Assembly: GCA_013423325.1 (NCBI GenBank)
Contig: BLJB01000180.1
Coordinates: 62,001 to 126,000, forward strand
DNA: 64,000 nucleotides
Direction of reading: 5' to 3'
Source: Usnea hakonensis
Lineage: Eukaryota > Ascomycota > Lecanoromycetes > Lecanorales > Parmeliaceae
In this document: positions 11,045 to 22,911 of the stretch, piece by piece
Layout of the letters: every line of letters begins with the position of its first letter
How positions within the stretch are numbered: position 1 is the stretch's first letter
Made by a program: the position numbers and the translations under genes
Notes under the pieces: model-generated
Seen by the model: only the letters and a program-made list of their open reading frames with translations
Told to the model about the DNA's origin: nothing
Database searches by the model: none

Positions 11045-11957
11045 TGCACAGCAATGCGAATTGAAAGATGAAAGAGCATCATCATCATTGAAAGTTGAGT
11101 GAACGAGGCGGCGAAAGGACTGGAAACACGGCTCTTGCCGGCGCTAGAGTATCCTAGGCTGTGCGCAAACGAGGCCTGGAGGCCTGCTCGGCCTGTTGCC
11201 CCGCCGCCAAGGCTACCTACTGTACCTTATCTGTGCCCTGTCATTTCCCGCCAGAAACCGGGATCAAATCCTACCCGAAAATACGTACTCTGCTTCTCAG
11301 CTTTTCATCAAAAAAGGGGAAAACGTAGAGTATCATTCCAAATCCACTTATGCAAGAGCGAAAGGCAAACCCGAAGCTCGACGTGTGGCGTATGATCAAG
11401 CGCCAGATTCTCCGTCAAGCGCTTGGAACATTCCCCTAGCTGCCAACATTTCTGCTCTCATACCTTGCGAAGCTGAACTGACGTACCCTCCCCAGCCATC
11501 TACATCTTCAACATCAACAAGGCGTCACAAATATCGCCACCCAACAGTGCGTTGTTCAACTGTTATTCGTTGGCCTTCTCCTGCCTACCTGCATGCGGGC
11601 GCTGCCTATCTGCGAATCAGCAACAAGAAAATCGCGCATCCACATCTACGAATCGTCACTCTACCACCCATCGCTCAGTACCTTCCGAGCTTAAGCCACT
11701 TTGCATTTGAAGGGTCCACACCACCACTATTGCTTCTTCTGCCTCTTCTTCTTCTCAATCTCATAACAACAACTTGCTCACATCGTCTCATTAATCTTTC
11801 ACGTCTCATCACTCTTTTCATTTGACCTTCACACCTCATTTCAGTACCCCGACAAAGTTTAAGCTACGAAAACGCGCCAACCGAAATTCAATCCGGATCA
11901 CGCACTTTTCTAGAACGTCAAATCCGCAGCTTTCCGGATTCTTGTCAATCAAACAAC
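11045..11957. other. Divergent promoter region, carrier / DUF3824
   Basis: Long upstream region between two divergent starts. Pyrimidine-rich near 11690-11830, as in fungal core promoters and leaders. The ORFs inside lack ATG starts or splice support. Confidence 0.5.
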
Positions 11958-13934
11958 ATGTCATCCTACTATGATGATAGAGATGACAGACGGGATGACC
12001 GTCGTCACAGAGACAAAAGGGATCGACGCGATCAAGGGCCAGTCTATGAAGAGGAAGAAATCATTGAAGCTCGGAGAAGGCCAGCCAAAGGTGATAGAAA
12101 TGATGATCGAGGTGATCCTAGAGGTGCCCCCAGAGGTGGTGAATTAGTCCGTCGACGACGTGATGATTCTTCTTCCGCTGAAGAAATCGAACGAGATTTT
12201 CCTCCCGATGGTGGGGCTTATGTTCGACGACGCAAAGAAAAGGATCGTCGCCCACCGCGGCGTGCGAAATCACATGGTGGAGGTAAATACGATGATGATT
12301 CCTATGACGATCCCCCACGAAGAAGGGATAGGAGACGTAAGTCATTCTTCAAGATACAATTGGCAGTCCACTGACACGGAGTAGGAGATCACCGTAGAGA
12401 CTACTCATCCTCCAGTCTCTCGAGCTCGCCTGAACCCCGACGAAAACCAGAACGTCGGAAATCATTAGGTGAACAAGCACTCGCAGCCCTCGGGATAGGT
12501 GCTGCTGCCGGCGCTGCCTCTGAAAAGCATGGCCGAGATCGTGATCGTGACAGGGACCGAAGTCGAGGTGGCGGCCGTCGTCGCCGTGATTCATCCTACA
12601 GTTCAGACTCTCGCTCACGTTCCCGCGGTGGGCGTAGCCGTGGCGGCGGAGATCAGAAAGAACAGTTGATGAAAGCTGCAAGGGCCGCATTGACCGCCGG
12701 TGCTGTGGAAGCTTTCCGCTCGCGCAAGGAGCCAGGAGGCTGGGCAGGGCCAAAGGGAAAACGTGTGTTGACTGCCGCTGTAGGAGCGGGAGGTATCGAC
12801 GGACTTCTCAACAGCGGCAAGGACGGAAAAGGTGGCGCGTTAGACGGTCTACAAGCTGTCATAGGCGGTCTGGCTGGCAACAGGCTTATCAATGGTTCTC
12901 GTGACAAGGACGGTTCGCGATCTCGTTCACGATCGCGCGGTGGGCGAGGTGATGACAGAGGAGGAGGTGGCGGTCTCGCTGCCCTAGGTGCTGGTGGGTT
13001 AGCTGCTGCTGCTGGGAAAATGTTCATGGATCGAAACAAATCGACTGACAGAGGAGGCGGTGGTCGGCGCTACAGCTCTGATGACGGTGACCGTCGCGGA
13101 GGCCGAGGAAAACGAAGCAAGAGCGTGAGTGACTACGCGAGGCAAGGTATGGCAGCACTTGGGATGGGTGACAAGGGCGGAGATAGCCGTGGCTCCCGTC
13201 GTGGCCATGATGATGATTATTCCCCGCCTCGGGGGTACCAACCACGACCCCGTGGGGGCGGCGGCGAAGGCGGGGACGGTATCACGTCATCGCCCGGCAG
13301 CCAGAGCAGCTCTGCGGATGATGAATCGTCATCAGAAGAGGACAAAGAGCGAAAGAGAATGGGCCACAAACAACTCATCACCGCTGGTCTAGCCTCTGTG
13401 GCTACTATCCATGCTGCGCAGAGCGTCTACAAGAGCATCGAAGGACGCCAAGAGCGTCGAAAGGAGGTTGCCAAGGGAGAGATGTCGCCTCAAGAGGCTC
13501 GCAAGAAAAAGAACAAAGCTAGACTGCAGGATGCTGCAGCGATTGGCATTGCGGCACTCGGTATCAAGGGTGCCTACAGTGAGTGGAAGGAGATGAAAGA
13601 ACAACGAGACGAGAAGCATGAATTCGATCTAAAAAGGGCAGAGCGACATGCAAGGAGGGAGCAAAGGGCGTTGGATCAAAAGAAGTATGGAGTGACACAT
13701 GAGCATGGTCATCATGATCACTACAGTGTGTCGACACCGGACCTACACTCTCAGGCTACTCCTGCCTACGCGCCAAGCCCATATTCACCTGGGCCTGCGT
13801 CCGATTACGCAGCTGGGCCGTGGCGTTATGGAGAGCCAGGTGTGGTGGCTGGGCCACATTATTCAGATGGGAATCCGTACGCAAGTGAGGGGCTACCTCC
13901 GCCGCCGATGGGACCCCAGCAGGGAGGCCACTAG
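11958..13934 (+). CDS. DUF3824-type Arg/Gly/Ser-rich protein (642 aa)
   Basis: Exons 11958-12336 and 12385-13934 give 642 aa. The N-terminus is almost wholly charged (MSSYYDDRDDRRDDRRHRDK). The middle alternates RS/RG-rich segments (SRSRSRGGRG) with short Ala/Gly-rich hydrophobic helices such as LAALGAGGLAAAAG and GEQALAALGIGAAAG. The second half has a conserved-looking block, KQLITAGLASVATIHAAQSVYKSIEGR, with a basic coiled-coil segment, then a Pro/Tyr-rich tail. This architecture is that of fungal DUF3824 proteins, of unknown function. The low complexity would make much of it disordered. Family assignment is by overall pattern, not a catalytic motif. Confidence 0.75.
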
Positions 13935-14466
13935 ATTGCTAGAAAAATGACTTAGAATGAGGAATGGGATAATGATGACGACTGGACTGCGGCTAATGGT
14001 GCATATAATGAGGTATTTAACTTTGCAGTGATGGGTTGGACTGATCGCTTCCGTCGCTGAGCGTCGAGCATTTGTTACCAGTGAAGACGATCAATTTCTT
14101 TACTGATAATCGTCTATGGGCATAGCTGGCAGCCTACGATTTCACGAATTGTTGTAGATGAATGGTATATTGAGCCCGTCCAATCTGAACAGCCATACAC
14201 TATAAACCATTCTCCACAGCCCATTAGATGATGGCGCCGCAAATCTTGGGATAAGATGACTACTTTATGTCTTACTTTCAGGTAGTAAAGTATTTAACGT
14301 ATAATACGAGTATATATCAGTCCCTGCCAAGATTTACCTTATGCACGTTTGTTTTTCGTTGTATTTTTCCTGTTATCTTACGATTCAATTGACGAGAGCC
14401 TCCCTTCATGTTTCAATCTGAAAGATCCTGGAAGTCACGTAATGATTCCTTTGCACCCATTTCAAC
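13935..14466. other. Intergenic between DUF3824 and transporter genes
   Basis: AT-rich 3' and 5' untranslated sequence; nothing further seen. Confidence 0.5.
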
Positions 14467-15962
14467 ATGCCGAACGAGATCCTCACATCATTTTTGGGCT
14501 CCCTCCAAGCCTCTCTAAGTGTACTTCTAGTCATCCTCTATGGAGTCATCGCTGCCCAATTCGACATACTGAAAATTGATAGCACCAAGCAAATCAGCAG
14601 GCTATGTGTGCGCATGTTCCTACCCGCTCTCCTTGTCACCAAAGTCGGAAGTCAATTACATGCCGACACTGGCATTCGCTATGTGCCAATCCTGAGTAAA
14701 TATAAAAGATCGCACCGTCATCGCTGAGATCGGCATTACTAATACAAGGTGCACAGTATGGGGACTCTTCTACGCCATCACCTCTATGCTTCTGGGCTGC
14801 TTGATGACCCGCTTGTTTAAATTGCCCTCCTGGGTCACTCCGGCAATCTCTTTCAACAACACAACCGCACTACCCCTCCTCCTCATTGAGTCCCTGGCCT
14901 CAACTGGTATCCTTGACCATCTCCTGGCGTCCGACACTGACACTGTTGATGCTGCCTTGATGCGCGCTCAATCTTACTTCCTGGTCAATGCAATGATTGG
15001 AGATACGCTGACCTTTGCAATCGGACCAAAATTGTTGGATGGGGAACACGCTCCAGAAGAGGAGGATGACGGTGCTGAGGACCAACATAGACGACAAGAA
15101 AACTTCCCGCCGGAACAGAGCAACGGCAATGGCATCAATGGGGCAAGCCCTAGTCGCCAAGATTCCCGCCAAGAACACAATGAAGAACCCAATGAGCAGA
15201 CCTCACTTCTACCTAGCTTCGTCCAGAGCGGCGAGTTGGCAGCTGAGCGCTACGGCTATGACAAAGGCGAGAAAGCATGGGCGAAGTTTCCTTCGTGGAT
15301 TCAATCAATCCTCCATTTCTCTTACGCTTTCTTGCATCCACCGTTGATTGGTGCTGCAACCGGGGCAGTTCTTGGACTCGTTCCTCCGATCCACAAAGCT
15401 TTCTTCGGAAACCCAGAACACGGAGGGATATTTACAGCGTGGCTAACTGATAGCGTCAAGAACATTGGGGGTCTCTTTGCATCGCTGCAAGTCGTCGTTG
15501 TGGGCGCGAAATTGGCTGGTAGTTGGCGAAAAATGAAGAGAGGGGAAGATAGTGGGACGGTTCCCTGGACTGCGCTAGTTTTTGTGACGATCATGCGCTT
15601 TATTGTTTGGCCCGCCGTTTCGATCACTTTCATTTATCTGATTGCCTCTCGTACCAAGCTCCTGTCCGAAGACCCGATATTGTGGTTTGTGATGATGCTT
15701 ATGCCTACTGGACCGCCGGCAATGAAATTGACGGCTCTGGCGGATGTTTCTGGTAGTAGTGAGGAAGTGAAGATGAGCATTGCAAAGTTCATAAGTGTAT
15801 GTGACTCCCCTTCCAATGCATAACTTCTTGTGAAGATGAGCGTGCCTCGACCAAGACTGACTAAAAGATCGGTATCAGATCATGTATGCCATTAGTCCGT
15901 TGATATGCTTGACAGTCGTTGGTGCATCTAAGGCTTGTGAGGCAGCGATGGCTAGCGCATAG
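14467..15962 (+). CDS. PIN-like membrane transport protein (auxin efflux carrier family, 450 aa)
   Basis: Exons 14467-14695, 14757-15796 and 15879-15962 keep frame (450 aa). The protein has an N-terminal block of about five hydrophobic helices (LSVLLVILYGVIAAQFDIL, CVRMFLPALLVTKVG, AITSMLLGCLMTRLF), a hydrophilic Glu/Gln/Asn-rich central loop at about residues 180-240, and a C-terminal helix block ending at SPLICLTVVGASKA. The NNTTALPLLLIESL and PTGPPAMKLTALAD segments match the fungal Mem_trans family (PF03547; yeast relatives Ecm3 and YOR092W). The location is likely endoplasmic reticulum or plasma membrane; the substrate is unknown in fungi, so 'auxin' is only a family name. Confidence 0.88.
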
Positions 15963-18281
15963 TCAATCTATGGCTATTCAAATTATGCTCGCAATCGGGC
16001 AATACGTGGCACATAAGACGCTCATACAGATTTTCTTCACCTTGAAAAACATCATGAGTCTAATTCAGTCCTCAACACCTCAGCCGTCAATCTCTAACCC
16101 AAAAGAGAAGCTCTCAACCAAGGAATTGAAGGCAGCTACAGTTAAGGTAACCAGACTTTGAGCCTTTGCCTGCCAAAGCTTATAAGTAAAATTGGTCATC
16201 TTGGCTGTGCCCCTCCAATGTCTTCTCGTCGAACTCTTGGCTCCTTTCGAACCCTTATTCTAGGCCCATTAAAGCGAGAAACTCACCATACTACTTGGAA
16301 CCTCTGATCGAGCCTTCATTTCACGAGCTCACCAATAGCCGTGTTTGAAACACTGGCGCCAGAATTCATGGCGGAGATATAACCAACACAGTACCGGAAG
16401 CAGACCTGGAAAATGGTGCTCTAAGAAAGCTAGAAATTGATGTTTGGGGCAGTTGGGTTCGACAAGGCCAGACGATCATTTATCCACCTAGATGAAAACG
16501 GGAAGCTTGACAGTCTATTTCAGAACGGTCTATTTCAGAAAGGCAACAATTGTACTTAAAATGTGAGACGAGAATTCGCCGACGCCGCAAGGTCCGGACC
16601 TTGGCTACTCGGCTACAAGCGATTTTTTTTGACGAGAGACCCTTCACCGATATATCCGGACACAATTGTCTTATCAGGGCTGTCTATGTGTCCGCTACGC
16701 GATTCGCAAAGGATGGCCTCGACCTTTCTATCGTCAGTGACAGATGCATGCAACTGACTCATTGCGATCCAATGATTCATGAAGGAGCTCCTCCAATCGA
16801 GATGGATGATTGTATTAAGGGGTAAAAATAAGGCAGTGAGTAACACAGCTTGTGCGACAATGGGCACTCTAGCCGTGCTGCATTGCCAGGCGGTAGAAAT
16901 CGGGAGTGGGCGTTCAAACACGTCTACACCTATTCCAAGGAAAGAGAACGCGCCTCGTACAATTGGTAGGAGAAGGCGATTTACCCAATTCGGAACGTCC
17001 GAAATATCTGGAGAAGGTACACGATACGAGGCGGAGCGCAAATGTATTGAGTACCCGGAGAATGAAAATTCTTACACCAGAGAAAAGTTGTCACATGAAG
17101 TCACTACAAGTCGATCGGCGTAGATAACAATGCCGTCTCATCCGTTCCAGGGCCAACAGAGCCATACCTCAACCCGTCGTCGTAGCACTAGCATCCAAGA
17201 ATTTTCTCAAAAACCCCATAAGCGCACCAAGTCGCCAACGTTCTCCTTTCGCCCTCTCCTCCCCCTCCCCTTAAGCCTACTTTGCTAACCTCCTCCGCAT
17301 GTGCCGCTCCGGCATCCGACATCACGGTACATGGCCACCGTGTTGAAAGGGCACGATATAGAGTATAATCAATAGGCGAAAGACTGCGGCGTGTACTAAC
17401 CGGGGGAGACGCACGTGCTTGAGGTAGCGAGGGGAGTGGAGGAGATGGCAACCTTGTTTGGTTTGACGGGGGCCGTCCTCGTTGTTGTATGTGGATTCCT
17501 CGGGAGGGTGAAGCTGGAGTTGTAGACTAGCTGTTTGGGACGGATAGGCTAGCTTTAGGGGTCTTACTGTTCTTGTTCGGGCGAGGGGGATAGAGGGGGG
17601 GTAAAGGGATAAAGAACGAGGAGAATTAGGGGAGGAAAGGAGATAAGCTAGGGGAAGAAGGGGAAGAGAGAAGATAGACTCGGGGGGAAGAAATGTAGGA
17701 AGAGATGATGATACAAGGGGTTGAAGAGAAGAACATCATGTAGCAACTCTAGGAATTAAGGGCCAACAGTAGAAGGAGGAATTAAAGTGCGCGCTTGGCT
17801 TGAGGGGATGATGGAGGTGTCTTTTCTTCTAGATTTGGATAGGGATGATGGGATTGGGGGTTCTGCTTGAGGTGGGTGTTTGAGGGAGACTTCTAGTATA
17901 GAAGTGAGGTGTGTTGGGAATGAAAGAATAGGGAGATCTTGGTGGAAGGAGGATGGGTAAGGTCTCTCTTATGGCTGTGATGCTTGGGAGGGGCGTAGTG
18001 GGATCTTTCAAAGTAGAGATGATGTGTATTAACGATGTTTGAATCTTGACTGGGAACTAGTATTAAGTAAGAATTGTGAAAGCGAAGGTGACAAAAGCGC
18101 CAAAGAAATGCCGCTCGCAGAAATGCTTCAACAGGGTATCTATTATTATACATGACAACCCCCATTCCCCACCAGGAGGGAGGAGAATAAGCGTGCATAT
18201 GTTGTAGAGACCGGTGGCTGTCTTTCATGGTTAAATCCTCAATGCGCAGGCAGCATTGAGAGGTCTAGGAAGTAGTACCCT
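15963..18281. other. Gene-poor region, 2.3 kb
   Basis: No gene I can support. Short ORFs on both strands around 16480-17130 and 17890-18230 lack starts and splice sites. A purine-rich tract (GGGGAAG-like) runs from about 17580 to 17720. The size is unusual compared with the 28-55 kb part. Confidence 0.45.
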
Positions 18282-20368
18282 TCAACAATGACTACGTTCT
18301 TCCGGGTCTGTTTCGTCTGGAAACTCCTTGCAGCGGTCGAGAAGCTCGTCGAGATTGTCGCATTCGGAAGGATGGAAGTCCTGGACGTGGCGTCGAAGCG
18401 CCTGCCGGTCTTCGTACCTCCTGTCTCTACTGTCAGGGCAAGCGCTGGTTGCCCAACAGTGATAGTGGACTCCGTAACAGAATCTCTCCCAACGATCTGA
18501 ATATGTCGGATTACTGCGAGCCCTTCGAATACTGACCAATTGCCTCGCAGAAGTCGATATCAGCCTTTGGCCGTCCGCGGAATTAAGGTAATCCTGGGTC
18601 TTAGTCCGAATCAGCTCGAGAGTCTTACAACCCTTTTTACCTTTCCACGCATCGAGCTTCATTTTACCGAGACCATGCTCTACGTTGAGACGATAATAAT
18701 TAGCATTATCCCTGGTAGCGTCCAAGATCGTTTCATGAGTTGCTTCAGACTGCGTTGCCCATTTAGCCGCTGTATTAGCATAGGACATGTAGAGCATGTA
18801 ACCAGCCGAAGCATTTCGGTCTGCTTCGAGGTTCTTGCCTGTACCAATACTGACTAGAGCTTGTACTGTTCTCGGATTGTTGTTGCTCAACTGCTTCACC
18901 GATCTGAATACTTCTTCCGTAGGATTGTTCGCCCCAAAACCACCTAGGAATCTGTGAGCCACATTCCTTGCTTCAACACATGACAAAAAGGTATCGCAGA
19001 GTAATGGAAACGAATGTGGTAAGAACGTACCATCGATATACTCAGACTTTTCATCCTCTTCTTCCAATCTTACTGCCTTGAAATAAAAAGGGGCAGCTGA
19101 TGTTGCGCGAGCAACTTCCCAGATTTTATAGTTGTCTGGCCTTCCTGGGTTCCGCTCTAAAATATCGCCCTGGTTACTCTTTGGATGATGATATGAGCGA
19201 AACAGGTGTGGTATTCGGGTACTAGTAGCGTTAAGCTTCTGCCAGGCTATGACGATTCTGTTCGAACGTCAGTATGTTGGCATTCAAGAGCTCCATCGCA
19301 AAGCACGAAAGGTACACAACATCGAGAACCGAGGAGCTGGTACAGAACGAGAGGAAAGTTGCAGACGATGGATTGATTATAAACGAAAACAGAGCACATA
19401 CGTCCGGCACATGTCCTCATTGGGTTGGCGAAACTCGGTACTATTTCGTTCAGACCGACTGCGCTCTTTAACGATATCCTTAATGATTCTCGCCAGACGC
19501 TCGTGGTCATACTTATCACGTGGGATCCATAGTGGCTTCCTGATATGCAGATGCCGCGGGTGGCCAAATACATGATCTGCTAGATTTTCGTAGGCTTCGA
19601 GGCATTCATCTACGGTCATCTGGAGGCGTCCAAGCATAATGGCGATAAGGCTCGAAAATGTTAGTATAGGTAGACTAAGGCAAAATGCGACCAATTAGCT
19701 TACCCCCCCGTTGACGTCCCAGCTATGTAGTCGAAGTAATGGGCTGGAAGGAAAACAGAAGAAGCACATGCTGGGCCGAGGACGGGGCCTTGATTCTGTT
19801 GTTGGTTTGGGTTTCTGCGCAGTGTATCCGCCCGAGTCTGCTGCATTCGAACAGGTCTGCGCAGCCGCTGCTGCAATGGAGACACGCTGCTGTGAACTGG
19901 CGTATTGCCTTGTTCAAGGGCAGCTATTTCCATCATGAGGGCTCTCAGTATCAACAAGCTGGAAAACCCTCTGACTCCTCCTCCATCTAATCATGCACTC
20001 AGTGAGTCATATCTTCCCTCAGTAGCCACACTTCACGTACCAAGAGTCAGCAAGGTTTTCCTTGACCACGGGCTCTCCCCACTAGACGCACCAGAGCTGT
20101 TCGTAGCTGCCGTTAACTCTGACCCTTGAGCTACCTCACTAGCAGCTACCGACGAGGCTGAGTTCGTGACGTGGGTAATCCCTTGCGTTGTTGTATTGCT
20201 GGCTTCGGGGGAAGACCCTTGAGATGCGTGGTGATGATGAGGTTGCCGTTCCCGAGTGCTACGCCAACGCTCACCTGTTAGTAGTCCCGATGATGGCACG
20301 TCCTCAGATTCGCTGAAGGTACGTCTGTCACCTGACGGTGCAGAACGTGACCGCTGAGTGGACGACAT
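18282..20368 (-). CDS. Patatin-like phospholipase with C2H2-like C-terminal tail
   Basis: Exons 20368-20041, 19986-19704 and 19650-19402 are clear, then one or two short exons between about 19340 and 19031 that I cannot fix, and a last exon 18943-18282. The first 105 residues are Ser-rich and disordered. Then the patatin core: DGGGVRGFSSLLILR (oxyanion loop, residue 110 on), GTSTGGL with the nucleophile Ser201, RIPHLFRSYHHP, IWEVARATSAAPFYF and YIDGGFGANNP with the catalytic Asp. All catalytic elements are present, so lipid acyl hydrolase activity is expected. The C-terminus adds a C-x-H-x-C / HVQDFHP pattern resembling a degenerate C2H2 finger (CWATSACP...RQALRRHV). No NACHT or ankyrin module is seen. 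Confidence 0.85.
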
Positions 20369-21296
20369 CCAATACTACCACTACATGGCCGATCGCGCGA
20401 ACCAGGCGAGCTGCTTTTATCAGTGGCTTCTGGACTGCATTGAATCTCAGGCACACCCGGCGAACCAAAGGCATGTCAGAGTATCAGAGCATAGGTTTTT
20501 TGGTGAGTTCTTCAAAGATTCGGGGCGTGCGCGTGTGTGCGGCTCGGCGGAGAGTTCTAGGCTCAAAGCTTTGCAAGAAATTAAGGTCAATTGGTCGCAT
20601 GGTTCAAAAAGGGCGCAATAAGCACTATCTCTCTAGGTATTTGCACAGAGGTTGCTGAATTAGACAGTGGCTGCCGCTAGATACCGGGGCGGAATATGTG
20701 CGACGAGGGAAAGAGAATGATTCGTCAAATTTGGCGCACCGGGAGGGTTACAGGACGTCTGTGTATATGTATAGCAACCCGTGTCCAACATCAGTATGTC
20801 AATCAACCTTGCCGAAGGATTGGCTTATTTTACGTCAACAGAGGATATAAGCCGAGCGGCAAAAGAGGGTGTAGTAGAATGCGCGGTTATTGGCCGACCT
20901 TAAGCGAGTAGGCTGGAGATGCCACCATCACATGCAACAAAAGAAATGCTCCGCCTTCGAGCAGTTCTGGCAAACTTGCAGTCCTTCGTGCTCCTCGTGA
21001 GATGATAGGATTTTTCTATTTTCAGTCACTTCTCGGAGTTCGATCTCGATCGTCGCGGTCATTAGCGGCAGCCAGAAGACGCCCTTATCATGTGCATCGG
21101 ACTTAACATCCACTCCACGTTCGAAGTTCTGCTGATATCACCCATGTCCGCTGCTTCACTTCCTGCCTCAATTGTTGCTTTTACCATTCTGTACATACTT
21201 GCAAAATCAGTATCATTATATTTTCGCCTGAAACGTTCCGCTTTTTCAACTCACACCTCGCACTCCAGCGCTTAGGCTTCTTCGTTGCAACGTTCA
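20369..21296. other. Divergent intergenic region, patatin / LPRWRNRV copy 2
   Basis: Shared upstream region of two divergent genes. Only short ORFs without support. Confidence 0.5.
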
Positions 21297-21742
21297 ATGG
21301 GTCCGGATAACCAGAAGGCTCTAGCTGAGCGCCTACCACCAGAGCATCACGGAGGTGACCCGAATAGTAAGCCGCCGGCGATCATATACGACCCATCACT
21401 GGACACGTTCGAGACGGTTGAGAGTGGGAACCTGAAATGTGAGTCGTGATCTCTGCCCATGAAAACACTGCTAATTTCGTAGCCGATTGCGACAGTTTTC
21501 CAATTCACCTACCTCGGTGGCGTAACAGAGTTGATATATACGTGTGCCCCGAGAACAGGACGGGGTTCGTGGCCACGGTACAATTGGATCGCCTCGGACC
21601 AGCGAAGAATTTGCAGCGTCGGTTCGGCCACAAGTACAGGGTTCTGCACGTCAAAGGCTTGAAACCAGGGACAGCTTCACGAACTTCATCAAGTTCATCC
21701 GCCTCTATGTCGGTGCTGAAAGATGATGATCACCATGGTTAG
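21297..21742 (+). CDS. Small LPRWRNRV-family protein, copy 2 (133 aa)
   Basis: Exons 21297-21438 and 21483-21742 join with a regular GTGAGT...GTAG intron of 44 nt (133 aa). The N-terminal half is acidic and Pro-rich (MGPDNQKALAERLPPEHHGG). The conserved block follows: FPIHLPRWRNRVDIYV, TVQLDRLGPAKN, LQRRFGHKYRVLHVKGLKPG. It aligns with the gene at 5299-5722. A Ser-rich tail ends at DDDHHG. As in copy 1, the intron lies just upstream of the block, so the pair shares gene structure as well as sequence. Function unknown. It neighbours a patatin-like gene and a PAP2-like gene, but no functional link is shown. Confidence 0.72.
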
Positions 21743-22911
21743 AGATACAGGCGGGCATCATAATGGCAGTCTTCTGGTGCTAGACATCTTCTCGTCGATC
21801 GCTTCATCTCTTCGACTCTTTTCTTTCCGAGACCCTTTGACCGGTTGAGTCGTTGATGTCTTTTCGTTATGACCAAGGCTGCTCCTTTGTTGTGATTCCT
21901 TCTTCGGCCTTACTCTTGCCGCAACCAAACCTTGCAGGATACTCGGCGTTCCTTTCAAAATACAATACTCGTGGTCTCCTAAGTTCTTCTCGAGCACTGT
22001 ATCTGCTATCCTGGGTCCTCGAGCCTCATACCCCAACTGTACTTTAGAGACGTTTCGAATTATGAGGAATTGTTGAGCCAACACAGCGAAGAGTTCAAAA
22101 TGAGAACGCATTGCATCACTTGCTTCATACCAGATCTGTACTGGATGTGAGACTGCTGGAATATAGTATCCTGTATATTCATGAATATAATTTGTTAGCT
22201 GTTACCGCACCATCTAAAGATGCGTCAATTCAACTCAGGACTGCCATCATAGAATCTTGCGCCGAGATAATCTCACATATACGATCACAATAGACGTCGT
22301 CGTAGTAAGTCTTCCAGTAGAGCAGATTTGATGAAAAAGATGGACGCGTACAAAAGATGGAGACGGAGTTTGTGGCCGCAAGCTAGATGGATTCTGGTGT
22401 AAGCGGTGCACCTTTGCACGAGCTGCTCTTTAAGAGTAATTTCAGGCGCAGGCCAGTACGGGGGCTCAGTTTTCACCTCGCAACGGCTGAACAAGCGGCT
22501 CCTACGGAGCGTACTGCCCAACTTGGCATGCCAAGGCTAAGGGCGCAGGCTGACATCAGGAGTAGAAGTGCCAGGCAGACGCAGGTATGTTTGCCGTAGG
22601 CACCTAGCCCAGAGCATAGAGCAGAGGATATTTCGAATCTTGATAGTCGAAAAGTTGATACAAAGATGAGAAGAGGTTGAAGAAAGGTTTTCTGCTAGCT
22701 CCTTTTTAGCAATGAAGGCTTTCAGGGCAATTTGGTACACGATTCCCCTTTCGGAATGGCTCGGTACACCACTCGATCCTTCCCAAATGAACATTTCGCA
22801 ACCTAGATTATGCAAAGTAAAAGCAGGAGGATCTAGCTAAAAGTCGACTTTTGTTAGTCATCTACCAGGCCTTTTGTATTGGTTAAAACTTAGATCAGAG
22901 AAATCGTGGAA
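21743..22911. other. Intergenic with possible gene remnants
   Basis: Two minus-strand open stretches look partly protein-like: about 22521-22285 (contains CTAYTRIHLACGHK, a Cys/His pattern found in small fungal proteins) and about 22111-21758 (lysine-rich end). I could not join them or find a start. They may be remnants or one unresolved gene. Confidence 0.3.

Noticed and set aside
11099..11825. Long plus-strand ORFs before the DUF3824 gene
   Set aside because: No ATG or weak starts, low-complexity composition; more likely promoter and leader.
16480..17127. Possible gene on either strand
   Set aside because: Several mutually exclusive frames, no splice sites that extend any of them and no recognisable protein.
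18282..20368. Patatin gene as an NLR-type immune receptor
   Set aside because: No NACHT/NB-ARC P-loop or repeat domain is found after the patatin core.
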